Below, in pieces: positions 6,432 to 14,312 of a stretch of DNA of 14,594 bases. A model generated the notes under the pieces. The model had not been told where the DNA came from and did not search any database. It saw only the letters and a program-made list of their open reading frames with translations. The position numbers and the translations under genes were made by a program. How positions within the stretch are numbered: position 1 is the first letter of the stretch; each line of letters begins with the position of its first letter. The DNA comes from Acidimicrobiia bacterium (GTDB lineage: Bacteria; Actinomycetota; Acidimicrobiia; Spongiisociales; SHLN01), in NCBI GenBank assembly GCA_004283105.1, contig SHLN01000040.1, positions 1 through 14,594 on the forward strand, read 5' to 3'.

Positions 6432-6984
6432 ACTGTTCGCCTGGGCTGTCCCGGGCGTCACGGCCGACTCGTCCGACCGAGAAGAGGCCGTCGACGCCGA
6501 TCGACTCGTCGGGTTTTTGTTCGTGCAAGAAGGCGCCGCCCTCGTACGCCTTGCCCGCCTTTTCACCGACGACCGGAATGCAGCCGAGGATCTGGTTCAA
6601 GAGGCGTTCATCCGGCTGCATCGAAGTGCCGACCGCATCCGTGATCCCGGCAAGGCAGCGCCCTACCTCCGCTCGATCCTCCTGAACCTCGCGCGGGACC
6701 ACAATCGGCGCGGCCTCATGTCGCTCCGCCACTCCGAGGCCCTCACCCCGGCGTCCTCTCCGGAAGCGCCCGAAGACAGGGTCATACTCAACGATGAGCA
6801 AGCCGGCATCATCGCCGCCCTCGAGGACTTGCCCACTCGCCAGCGCGAGTGTCTGCTGCTCCGTTTCTACTTCGATCTCACCGAGCGGGAGATCGGAACC
6901 ACGCTTGACATCTCACCCAACTCGGTGAAGACGCATTGTCGCCGGGGCATGGAATCGCTCAGACGAATTCTGGAGGTCGAGTGA
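6379..6984 (+). CDS. ECF-type RNA polymerase sigma factor
   Basis: An extracytoplasmic-function (group 4) sigma factor. Numbering from 6379: region 2 spans roughly 44-112 with LVRLARLFTDDRNAAEDLVQEAFIRLH, and region 4 spans about 148-198 with LPTRQRECLLLRFYFDLTEREIG and the helix-turn-helix ISPNSVKTHCRRGMESLRR; there is no region 3. The start is unresolved: no ATG or GTG lies between the previous stop (6431) and region 2. Candidates are the TTG at 6379 (overlaps the previous gene by 53 bases, outer limit used here), a CTG at 6433 with an AAAGGCGG sequence upstream, or a TTG at 6517 that trims region 2. Its stop overlaps the next start by four bases (GTGA), the classic arrangement of a sigma gene and its anti-sigma gene. 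It probably drives the two TGTCACCCG-N15-CGTCTGT promoters here. Confidence 0.92.
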   Translation: MVWDGLSTRTHRSQRRPELFAWAVPGVTADSSDREEAVDADRLVGFLFVQEGAALVRLARLFTDDRNAAEDLVQEAFIRLHRSADRIRDPGKAAPYLRSILLNLARDHNRRGLMSLRHSEALTPASSPEAPEDRVILNDEQAGIIAALEDLPTRQRECLLLRFYFDLTEREIGTTLDISPNSVKTHCRRGMESLRRILEVE

Positions 6985-7724
6985 ATATCGAGCAGCTGCT
7001 GACGGATGCGCTCCAGGGAGCCGACGAATACCTGCCGAGCCCCGACCTCTTCGCGAAGGTGCAGCGCTCCATCGAAGAGGATGCCGCCCACCGCCGCCGT
7101 GTACGCCGGTCACTGTTGGTGGCTGCTGCAGGGCTGGCGGTGGCGGTGGCCTGGGTGGCCGCCTTCCTCGACTTCGGTGACGGCACCGCCACGATGCCGT
7201 GGTGGACGCTGGAGCTTCTCACCGCCGCCATCCTCGTTGCCGTCGTCATCGTCCTGGGGCCCCTTATCCGCCGCTTCGGCGCCGAGTTGACCCTGGATGT
7301 GTTCCGTAGCAACCGGGCGACCAGCCAACGCTTCCTGTCCTTGCTCGATATCGCCTACTACCTGGTCTTCATTGCGTTCATCCTGATGACGACCAGTTTC
7401 TCTGCCCAACCCGAATGGGGCGACCGCCTTGTCGCCCAACTGGAGCACGAGGTCATGCGCGTCGGTGGACTTCTCCTCGTCATGGGAATACTGCACGCGC
7501 TTACCATCGCCGTGCTACCCGTGATGGGTCTCGTGTTTGCCAGCAACTGGCGACGGGCTGCCCGCCGGAAGCTGGGGGCGTCCGCTCCCGCTCCCGTCCT
7601 CAGTGCCGAGAAGGCCGATCGGGTGGCAACCATCATCGTGTGGTCGGCAGCGGTGCTCATCGCCCTCCAGTTCGTGATGCTCGTCGTCCCCGCCCTCCTC
7701 GGGATCATCTTCGGTGCCGATTGA
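6981..7724 (+). CDS. Putative membrane anti-sigma factor with duplicated membrane domain
   Basis: A 247-residue protein starting at GTG 6981, overlapping the sigma stop and preceded by GGAGGT; the frame is open further upstream but that lies inside the sigma gene. Residues 1-43 are hydrophilic and predicted cytoplasmic (PSPDLFAKVQRSIEEDAAHRRR), the size and place of a sigma-binding segment. Then come five membrane segments: about 44-62, 75-97, 118-140, 161-187 and 215-245. Residues 74-190 match the 132-residue protein two genes upstream. No zinc-binding HxxxCxxC motif and no cysteine are present, so it is not a ZAS-type redox anti-sigma. The anti-sigma role is inferred from overlap with the sigma gene, topology and N-terminal segment; sequence alone does not prove it. 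The next putative promoter begins 11 bp after its stop. Confidence 0.8.
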   Translation: MNIEQLLTDALQGADEYLPSPDLFAKVQRSIEEDAAHRRRVRRSLLVAAAGLAVAVAWVAAFLDFGDGTATMPWWTLELLTAAILVAVVIVLGPLIRRFGAELTLDVFRSNRATSQRFLSLLDIAYYLVFIAFILMTTSFSAQPEWGDRLVAQLEHEVMRVGGLLLVMGILHALTIAVLPVMGLVFASNWRRAARRKLGASAPAPVLSAEKADRVATIIVWSAAVLIALQFVMLVVPALLGIIFGAD

Positions 7725-7735
7725 GTTCACAAGGC

Positions 7736-7766
7736 TGTCACCCGTCGGGGTCCCCGGTTCGTCTGT
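7736..7766 (+). promoter_or_regulatory. Putative ECF sigma promoter of the secreted-protein operon
   Basis: TGTCACCCG (7736-7744), 15 bases, CGTCTGT (7760-7766), a copy of the 5972-6002 element with identical spacing but an unrelated spacer (TCGGGGTCCCCGGTT here), so shared words reflect function rather than simple duplication. It ends 52 bp before the ATG of the secreted protein. It makes the next two genes candidate targets of the sigma factor encoded upstream. Confidence 0.65.
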
Positions 7767-7818
7767 CTAGGTAGGACCGCCGTCGATCGTCGCCGGCGGA
7801 AGCATGGGGAGAGAACAT

Positions 7819-8127
7819 ATGTACCGTCGTCTACTGGCCGTCGCAGCATCGATTGCGACCACAATGGCGATGTCGGCCGCTCCGGCACTCGCCGCCCACG
7901 ACCATTACATCGTCACACCAAACGGGCAATGCCACCAGGTAGCCCCAGGGCAGACCGCTATCGCTGATGAATCCCACGGCGGCCACCACCGGTTCCACGA
8001 CAACGTGCACATCGGTGCCACTGCCCGTTACAACAAGACCCTCGGCGATGGCAACGCACGGGTCGAGGTCTACAAGAACACAGCCGACTCACCTGCTCCC
8101 GCCATCTGCTTTGGGGAACGGTCATGA
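7819..8127 (+). CDS. Secreted His-rich small protein of unknown function
   Basis: A 102-residue precursor. The ATG at 7819 has GGGGAGAG at suitable spacing; an in-frame ATG at 7804 would place that sequence inside the gene. A clear signal peptide (MYRRLLAVAASIA ending in ALA-A) predicts cleavage near residue 25/26. The mature part of about 77 residues has eight histidines, including an HGGHHRFHDNVH cluster (53-64), and two cysteines (Cys38, Cys97) that could form a disulfide once exported. The His cluster suggests metal binding, but no family is recognised. Its stop overlaps the next start by four bases (ATGA), so the two products are translationally coupled. The upstream promoter-like element suggests control by the ECF sigma factor; this could be an envelope or metal-stress effector. 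Confidence 0.75.
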   Translation: MYRRLLAVAASIATTMAMSAAPALAAHDHYIVTPNGQCHQVAPGQTAIADESHGGHHRFHDNVHIGATARYNKTLGDGNARVEVYKNTADSPAPAICFGERS

Positions 8128-8531
8128 TTGACACGATCAAGCGGAACTGGTGGCTGGGAGTGGCTGCGCTCATCGCCGCGCTGCAACTAGTCCTGAGCAT
8201 CGGGATCTGGGTCGACAAACTCACCGCCGAGACGACGAAGGTCAACGGAGTGGTGGTCGAGCTTCCAGCCGAGCCCCTGCTCGATTGGGGCGCCATCTTG
8301 CTCACCGGTGGAATTGTCCTGGCCGCAGCAGCGCTCGTTGCCGGTCTCTATCTACGATCGCGGCAGCCGGATCGAAGCCGCTGGCTCATCATGGCCGGCC
8401 TGGTACCCGCGGCGCTCCTCGGGCTGGTGTTCTTCTGGTTCCCACCGTTCTGGATCGTCAGCGGCGCGGCCATTGCCGTCATCGCCAGGATTTCGACCCG
8501 GGGGATGAGGAAGGAGCTGCTCACCGCATGA
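8124..8531 (+). CDS. Small integral membrane protein (four helices), unknown function
   Basis: A 135-residue protein with four predicted membrane segments: about 11-30, 56-77, 87-105 and 107-122. A short soluble loop (DKLTAETTKVNGVVVELPAE, 31-50) between the first two is predicted outside the membrane, where it could meet the secreted partner. The C-terminus is basic (STRGMRKELLTA). No family is recognised. It starts inside the stop codon of the secreted His-rich protein (ATGA overlap), which implies a shared task and matched production. It is the last gene of the putative sigma-controlled operon and is followed by a GC-rich hairpin. Confidence 0.75.
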   Translation: MIDTIKRNWWLGVAALIAALQLVLSIGIWVDKLTAETTKVNGVVVELPAEPLLDWGAILLTGGIVLAAAALVAGLYLRSRQPDRSRWLIMAGLVPAALLGLVFFWFPPFWIVSGAAIAVIARISTRGMRKELLTA

Positions 8532-8540
8532 CGCACGAAC

Positions 8541-8568
8541 GCGGGCCGGGTCTCACCACCCGGCCCGC
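8541..8568. terminator. GC-rich hairpin between convergent genes
   Basis: GCGGGCCGGG (8541-8550) and CCCGGCCCGC (8559-8568) form a perfect 10-bp stem with an 8-base loop between the stops of two convergent genes. No T-run follows in either direction, so it is a U-tract-less terminator candidate of the kind proposed for actinobacteria. Confidence 0.6.
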
Positions 8569-8593
8569 ACGTGGTACCGGCTAGGTCGAGGCC

Positions 8594-10801
8594 CTACTCA
8601 AACGTTCCCGCCACCGGCATCGAGGTGGCCGAGCCGAACTCGAGGACCTGGTTGGCCACGAGCTGGCCGATCTCGTTGGCGAGGTAGAACATCGACTCGG
8701 ACGGGCGGAATATCCCGAACGTGTCGTCACCATCGCCGTCCCAGTCCCCGACCACGAACCGGTCGCCGGACACCCCATAGAACGACTCGACATCGGCGAA
8801 CTTCGTCGTGTTCTCGTTGGTGATGTATACGAAGCCGTTGGACGGCCGGTAGAGCCCAACGGTGTCGATCCCGTCGCCGTCCCAGTCACCGGCGAAGGGG
8901 AGGTCTCCGAACGTCCCGAAGTAGAACACCTCGTCGGCCGGACCCTCGGCGTTGGCGTTGCTCAGGAAGAACCGGGCGAGCCCGGGCCGGAAGATGCCGA
9001 CGGTGTCGACCCCATCACCATCCCAATCTCCGCACACCGGCAGATCCTCCGGGATGCCGTAGTAGAACTCGACGTCGGCAACTCCAAAATCGTTCGTGTC
9101 CCTCAGATACATGAATCCGTCCGTTCGGCGGTAGAGCCCGGGGGTGTCGACCCCATCGCCGTTCCAGTCGCACATCATCGGATCGTCGGACGGGAGCCCG
9201 TAGTAGTAGGCCGAGTCGGTGCCATCGGGTCGCCGCAGCGTCCACATCCCGGTGCCCGGGTCCTGGAAGGCAACCCGCTCTCCCCCCGGCTCGCCCAGCC
9301 GGGAATAGCCCCACCCGAACGTGTTGTTCTTGCCGGCGCCGTCGGCCAGTTGACCGAGCTCACGCCGCACGTCAATCGGCGTCATGGCGGGATTCATGCT
9401 GAGGTACAGGGCGGCCAATCCGGCCACGAACGGCGAGGACGCAGACGTGCCGGTAAAGCCGCCCGTGTACGTCGCAGTCGAAACTCCGTCCGGCCCAACC
9501 AGGTCGGGCTTCACGCGCCCGTCGGCGGTGGGACCGCGACTCGAGAACGGCTCGATCGTTCCGAGATCGTCGTACCGGACCGCTCCAACGGTGATGACCC
9601 GTTCCGTGGCGCCGGGCACGAGCAGGCTGGTTTGCGGGGTCTGGATTCCGAGATCGAGCACCACGTTGGTGAAGACGTCGTAGGCCTCCCCGTCCGGCGG
9701 ATTCAGGGTGCTTCCCTCCCCAATCGAGAACCCGAACCACCGGGTGTCGGGATAGGTATTCACCCAGTCGATGACCTCGAGCGGCTGATGCCAGGGCTGG
9801 TTCTGAAGCCCTTCCGAGCAGTCCTCCGGGACCTGCTGGGCAGGAGGAAGAACGAGGATCTTGTCGAGATCCCAGAGACAGAGATCTAGATCTTCGGTCG
9901 GATCGGTCCAGTTGAGAATGATCTGGAACGGGTCGCCCGGCTCTACGAAGAAGTCGTTGATTTCGATGTCGCCGGACAGGTCGGCCCAGCCGTTCGAGTC
10001 GCCGTCCTGGTAGGTGCCGGCAAAGTGCTGGTCGGCCTCGTTTCCGGCCGCATTCACCCAGACGATTCCGGCATCGATGGCCCGGTTGGCCTGAACATCC
10101 TGCTCGGCCGTGCCGTCGAACGGACCGACCGACCACCCACCGGACAGATTGATGACATCGACATCCTGGGCAATGAAGAAGTCGACGGCCTCGCTCAAAC
10201 GGTCGGCGCCGGCATTGACCAGCACGAGCTCTGCGCCGGGGGCAACGTCGTGGATGATCTCGGCCACCGCCGTGCCGTGCTCGTTGGTACCTCGCTCCAG
10301 ACCCTCGGCATGGAAGCTCTCCACCGTGACGGTGGCGGGGAGCTCGCTGCCGAGCAAGGCCGAGTAGCCGGTGAATGAGCTGTCGAGGACACCGATCTTC
10401 ATGCCGCGGCCGGTCCAGCCGGCCCCGTGCCACGCTTCGACCTCACTCCCGACCACACCTTCGGAGACAACGCCCGCGTCCCACATCTCCACCACTCGCT
10501 GCAGGCTCCCGACGACGCCCGACTCCACGAGATTCCGAAGGTCTCCTGCGCTTCCGCTCAGCAACCCGGGCCGGGACGATGCCCGCCCGGAAGCGGCCCA
10601 GAATCCGCCCACCGCGCCGCCGGCCGGACGGGCGGCGATTTCCACATCGGGATGGGTGGCTCCGAGGAAATCACCGGCGGCTATCGACTTTTCCGGTCGT
10701 GGCGAGTCAATCCGCAAGGGATCGTCGGCCGCCGCATCCGGCGGTGGCACCGAGAGGGCGAGGAGGAGCAGAGCGATGAAGGGAAGCGACGCGCGGGACA
10801 C
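8594..10801 (-). CDS. Secreted subtilisin-family (S8) serine protease with C-terminal DWDGDG repeats
   Basis: A 735-residue exported protease. The GTG start is followed by a signal peptide (LPFIALLLLALSVPPPDAAA). A region of about 100 residues without a recognised inhibitor fold precedes the catalytic domain. The triad is intact: Asp140 (GVLDSS), His175 (NEHGTAVAEI) and Ser453 (GTSASSP), with oxyanion Asn254 (AAGN). Between Asn254 and the VITVGAV strand (402-408) lies an unusually long insert containing LNWTDPTEDLDLCLWD, which resembles a pre-peptidase C-terminal (PPC)-like beta-sandwich. After the protease domain (to about 503) come four units with DWDGDG-type loops at Asp545, 592, 639 and 686, exactly 47 residues apart, likely calcium-binding and possibly propeller-forming. 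The gene lies 48 bp downstream of the hybrid kinase on the same strand and could be co-transcribed. Substrate unknown. Confidence 0.93.
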   Translation of the reverse strand: MSRASLPFIALLLLALSVPPPDAAADDPLRIDSPRPEKSIAAGDFLGATHPDVEIAARPAGGAVGGFWAASGRASSRPGLLSGSAGDLRNLVESGVVGSLQRVVEMWDAGVVSEGVVGSEVEAWHGAGWTGRGMKIGVLDSSFTGYSALLGSELPATVTVESFHAEGLERGTNEHGTAVAEIIHDVAPGAELVLVNAGADRLSEAVDFFIAQDVDVINLSGGWSVGPFDGTAEQDVQANRAIDAGIVWVNAAGNEADQHFAGTYQDGDSNGWADLSGDIEINDFFVEPGDPFQIILNWTDPTEDLDLCLWDLDKILVLPPAQQVPEDCSEGLQNQPWHQPLEVIDWVNTYPDTRWFGFSIGEGSTLNPPDGEAYDVFTNVVLDLGIQTPQTSLLVPGATERVITVGAVRYDDLGTIEPFSSRGPTADGRVKPDLVGPDGVSTATYTGGFTGTSASSPFVAGLAALYLSMNPAMTPIDVRRELGQLADGAGKNNTFGWGYSRLGEPGGERVAFQDPGTGMWTLRRPDGTDSAYYYGLPSDDPMMCDWNGDGVDTPGLYRRTDGFMYLRDTNDFGVADVEFYYGIPEDLPVCGDWDGDGVDTVGIFRPGLARFFLSNANAEGPADEVFYFGTFGDLPFAGDWDGDGIDTVGLYRPSNGFVYITNENTTKFADVESFYGVSGDRFVVGDWDGDGDDTFGIFRPSESMFYLANEIGQLVANQVLEFGSATSMPVAGTFE

Positions 10802-10849
10802 GTCGAAAGTATGACAGCTCCCGGAATTCGTGCACGAGGTGGAGGGGAA

Positions 10850-13800
10850 TCAGGCAGCCCGCAGGGCGGTCAGCTCCGGTTCCAGGCGTGAGAAGACGTC
10901 CAGGAACTGCTCCCAGGCGACCGCCGAGCCGGCGGCATCGCCGGATCGAGCGGTGGCTTCGAGGTTGGCGGCGGCCGCCGCTCCATCTCTGGCCGCGAAC
11001 GTGGCGAGGTTGCCTTTGAGCTGATGGGCAGCGGAAGCGACCATCTCGAGATCGCCTTCCGCCAGCCCGTCCTCGATGGCACCGGTCACCGACGGATACT
11101 CGTCCACGAACAGGCCGACCATCTCCGCAAGCAGCTCGAGATTTCCTTCCACCCGCTGCAGTGCCTCGCGGCGATCGAGGGCGGTGGGCGATTCTTCGAC
11201 CGGCTCCAGCGCAGGCTCGGGGGCGGCCCCATCATCGGCGAGCGGTGACCGGGCGAGGTGGGCCATGGTGGCAAAGAGCTCGTCGGCGTTGAACGGCTTC
11301 GACACATAGGCATCCATCCCGGCCTGGAGACACCGCTCCCGGTCACCGTCCATGGCATGAGCGGTGAGAGCGATGATCGGGACGTGGGTGCCCGACAGCG
11401 CCTCTTGACGGCGGATGACCCCGGTCGCCTCGAGGCCGTCACATTCCGGCATCGAAACGTCCATGAGGATGACGTCGATGCCGCCCTTCTCGAACTCGGC
11501 CACCGCCTCGTTGCCGTCATTGGCCGTGACCACGGTGTGGCCCCGCTTGACGAGGAGGCTCTTGGCGAGGTGCCGGTTGGTGGGACTGTCGTCGGCGACG
11601 AGCACGTGGAAGCGACGGCGTCGTTCCCGCAGCCAGTGCCTGGTGACGAGATCCCCGCGGCTGCTGCTCTCGGCGAACGCGGTGGCGGCCCGAATCGCCT
11701 CGATCATCTCGCCCTGTTCGAGCGGTTTGGTGAGGTAGGCGGCGGCGCCCAGATCACGGAACTCAGCTGCTTCGCCTCGCTGACCGGTTGAGGTCAGAAC
11801 AAGGAGCGGGATCGAGCTGAAGGACGGGTTGGCAGCGATGGCGGCGACGGCGCCGGCGCCATCGCCCTGGACGTCCAGGATGATGGCCTGCGGCGGCAGA
11901 CCTCGCTCGATGGCTCCCCCGACAGCATGCAACGCGGCCGGGATGTCCGGGACCGGCAGGGGGGTGACGCCGGCCTGCCGGAGCATCTCGGCCACGCTGC
12001 GCCGCTCGGCGGGGACGGCAGATACGAGCAGGACGAGCTGATCGACATCCTGGCCCGAGCCGAGCGACAGTTGAAGGTCGGACTGATCGCGCATGGCGGC
12101 CAGTCGTACGACGAAGTGGAAGGTGCTCCCCGACCCCGGTTCACTATCCACCCAGATGTGTCCGTCCATCTTCTCGATCAGCTGGCGGGCGATCGACAGG
12201 CCGAGCCCGGTACCACCGTATTGCCGGGTCGTCGAGCCGTCGGCCTGGGAGAAGACGTCGAAGATGCGGTCCTGTTTCTCTTCGGCGATCCCGATGCCGG
12301 TGTCGGTCACGACGAAGTGCAGGCTGGCCTTGTGGTTGTCGGCCAGATCCTCGAGACGGACGTCAATGGCCACACTGCCGACATGCGTGAACTTGATGGC
12401 ATTGGACACGAGGTTGAAGAGGACCTGACGGAGGCGCCCTGGATCGCCGATCACTCCGTCCGGCACGTCCGGAGCGAGGGAATGCTCCAGCTGGAGTCCT
12501 TTTTCGGCCGCCCGCACGGCCAGGGTGCGGACCGTGTCGCCCACGGTATCGGCCAGACTGAACGGAAGATGCTCGAGCTCGAGCCTGCCTGCCTCGATCT
12601 TGGACAGGTCGAGCACATCGTTGATGAGCGTGAGGAGTCCGTCGACTGCCGACTTGGTCGTTCCAAGGTACTCCCGCTGCTCGGGAGTCAGTTCGGTCGA
12701 GAGCGTGAGTTCGGTCATCCCCACAATGGCGTTCATCGGCGTCCGGATCTCATGGCTCATCGCCGCCAGGAACTGTGACTTGGCCGCCGTCGCCTTCTCG
12801 GCCGCCTCCTTGGCCGCCTCCAACTCGAGCGCGACTTGCTTGCGGTAGGTGATATCGCGCGACGAGCATTGGATCTCGCTCACCTCGGTGGTCTCGGGAT
12901 CCCTGAGGGAGTGGCTCGTGGTCTCGAACCACAGATACTCGCCGCCCTTGCGCCTGATCCGGTACTGCACCGTTTGCACGTCGGGGACGCTGAGATTGGC
13001 ATCGTGTGATGCCTGAATCGAGGCCAGGTCGTCGGGGTGGAAGTAGTCGTAGGCGTTGGTACCAACCAGCTCCTCCGGCTCGTATCCGAGCAGGGCACGG
13101 GCGGCCGGGGAAGCGTACTGATAGGTCCCATCGGGCGTGTGGCGGGTGATGAGGTCGGTCGAGTTCTCGGCCATGAGCCGGAACTCACGCTCGCTCTCGG
13201 CCAGGGCTTCGAGCGCCGCCGCCAGATCGCGCTGGGCCTCCCTGGCAGTGGTCACGTCGAGGATGGCGACGATGGTCTTATGGAGGTCGAGTCCTTCCAG
13301 ATTTGTGCCCGTCTGCCAGTGCAGGACGCCGTCCCAGCGCCGGCCCGACCTCGAATAGCCGACGAACTCGGTGGAGACCCGGCTCCGTCCCTCCCAGATG
13401 GCAAGCAGCTGGGAGTGGAATGCGGCGGCCGATTCGGCGGCTGCCTCGTCGACAGCCATGTGGCCGAGCAGCTGGTGCCGATCGTCGGCCTCGACCAGAT
13501 CGACGGCGGCCTGGTTGACGTCGGTCACCTTGATTCGCTCGATGGCAGCCCCGAGCTCGTCGGGATGATCATCGAGATAGGCACCGAGATCGTCGACGCC
13601 GTCTTTCCTCAACTGTGTGAGCCACTCACCAACCTCGGTGAAGTCCTCCTCGAAGAGGGCAATTGGAGCCATGTCGAACAGGAGCTGGTAGCGGGTGCCG
13701 GCGGTCCCCACCGCCTGCTTGATGGCGTTGAGGGCAAACACGGCGACAAAGAACACCGCCAGCTGAATGGCCAGCCCGAAGATGTTGTGCTCCTGGCCAT

Positions 13801-14278
13801 CTGTAACCGTCGTGTTGTCCTGCAGGAATGCATCGTTGAGCAAGACGAGCTCAGCAGTCCATACCCCGGCAAGGAAGAACACGTAGGGGAGGAAGTGGCG
13901 GCGATGAATGAAGAGCGTTCCGATGGCGGCGAAGGCCGCCACCGCGATCATCATGCTGCCGACCACGGCTACCGATTGGAGCGGGACGAGGGCCGACATG
14001 AGGCCGACGACGAAAAGGACGAGGAACACCGGCCGGTGGTTTCCGCGCAGACGCTGTTGCCAGGCGACGATCCCGGCCGAGAACGAGACAACGGCCACCG
14101 CCGCAAGCGGTGCGTCCCGATTCAGCCAGGCCACGACACCGAGGACCGGCGCAAACGCGAGGGCCGTCCACTGGACGAAGGTGACAAAGGCGCGCTCGGT
14201 AGCGGGAGGCACCGGGCGTGAGCGATCGTCGCCTTCCAAGGCAGTAGCTAGCGAACTCATACCTCCGACCTTCGCCAT
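10850..14278 (-). CDS. Membrane-bound hybrid sensor histidine kinase (PAS-HisKA-HATPase-REC-REC-HPt)
   Basis: A 1142-residue multistep phosphorelay kinase with BarA-like order. Residues 30-190 hold about six membrane segments. Two PAS-type regions follow (about 197-347 and 360-480, the second with a PAC-like SSRDITYRK end). HisKA has the phospho-accepting His509 in AMSHEIRTPMN; the ATPase domain has NLVSNAIKF (622-630), DTGIGI (659-664) and GGTGLGLSIA. The first receiver (about 747-867) keeps Asp802 and Lys851 but lacks the acidic pair after its first strand, so it is probably degenerate. The second (about 890-1010) is intact: Asp896/897, Asp940, Thr972, Lys994. The C-terminus is an HPt domain with His1085 in AHQLKGN. 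No cognate response regulator is visible. An in-frame ATG at 14260 preceded by GGAGG is an alternative start. Confidence 0.95.
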   Translation of the reverse strand: MAKVGGMSSLATALEGDDRSRPVPPATERAFVTFVQWTALAFAPVLGVVAWLNRDAPLAAVAVVSFSAGIVAWQQRLRGNHRPVFLVLFVVGLMSALVPLQSVAVVGSMMIAVAAFAAIGTLFIHRRHFLPYVFFLAGVWTAELVLLNDAFLQDNTTVTDGQEHNIFGLAIQLAVFFVAVFALNAIKQAVGTAGTRYQLLFDMAPIALFEEDFTEVGEWLTQLRKDGVDDLGAYLDDHPDELGAAIERIKVTDVNQAAVDLVEADDRHQLLGHMAVDEAAAESAAAFHSQLLAIWEGRSRVSTEFVGYSRSGRRWDGVLHWQTGTNLEGLDLHKTIVAILDVTTAREAQRDLAAALEALAESEREFRLMAENSTDLITRHTPDGTYQYASPAARALLGYEPEELVGTNAYDYFHPDDLASIQASHDANLSVPDVQTVQYRIRRKGGEYLWFETTSHSLRDPETTEVSEIQCSSRDITYRKQVALELEAAKEAAEKATAAKSQFLAAMSHEIRTPMNAIVGMTELTLSTELTPEQREYLGTTKSAVDGLLTLINDVLDLSKIEAGRLELEHLPFSLADTVGDTVRTLAVRAAEKGLQLEHSLAPDVPDGVIGDPGRLRQVLFNLVSNAIKFTHVGSVAIDVRLEDLADNHKASLHFVVTDTGIGIAEEKQDRIFDVFSQADGSTTRQYGGTGLGLSIARQLIEKMDGHIWVDSEPGSGSTFHFVVRLAAMRDQSDLQLSLGSGQDVDQLVLLVSAVPAERRSVAEMLRQAGVTPLPVPDIPAALHAVGGAIERGLPPQAIILDVQGDGAGAVAAIAANPSFSSIPLLVLTSTGQRGEAAEFRDLGAAAYLTKPLEQGEMIEAIRAATAFAESSSRGDLVTRHWLRERRRRFHVLVADDSPTNRHLAKSLLVKRGHTVVTANDGNEAVAEFEKGGIDVILMDVSMPECDGLEATGVIRRQEALSGTHVPIIALTAHAMDGDRERCLQAGMDAYVSKPFNADELFATMAHLARSPLADDGAAPEPALEPVEESPTALDRREALQRVEGNLELLAEMVGLFVDEYPSVTGAIEDGLAEGDLEMVASAAHQLKGNLATFAARDGAAAAANLEATARSGDAAGSAVAWEQFLDVFSRLEPELTALRAA

Positions 14279-14290
14279 TGTCGGCGAAGG
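14269..14290. promoter_or_regulatory. Inverted repeat over the kinase start codon
   Basis: CCTTCGCC (14269-14276) and GGCGAAGG (14283-14290) form a perfect 8-bp inverted repeat with a 6-base centre. In the kinase mRNA this would put the first AUG at the loop/stem junction of a hairpin. It may be an operator, a translational control hairpin, or a sign that the second ATG at 14260 is the real start. Confidence 0.4.
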
Positions 14291-14312
14291 TCTTTAGGAA
14301 GAAAATGGGTGA

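Noticed and set aside
9372..10433. 353-codon open frame on the - strand in another frame within the protease gene
   Set aside because: Arg/Gly/His-rich composition without motifs; the protease frame carries the intact catalytic triad.
10780..10830. Third copy of the ECF promoter (TGTCAT on the - strand before the protease)
   Set aside because: Only TGTCA matches, the CGTC match falls inside the coding region and the spacing is off.
13037..14221. 394-codon open frame on the + strand opposite the hybrid kinase
   Set aside because: It lies wholly antisense to a kinase with complete domain motifs and shows no recognisable fold; long shadow frames are expected at this GC content.
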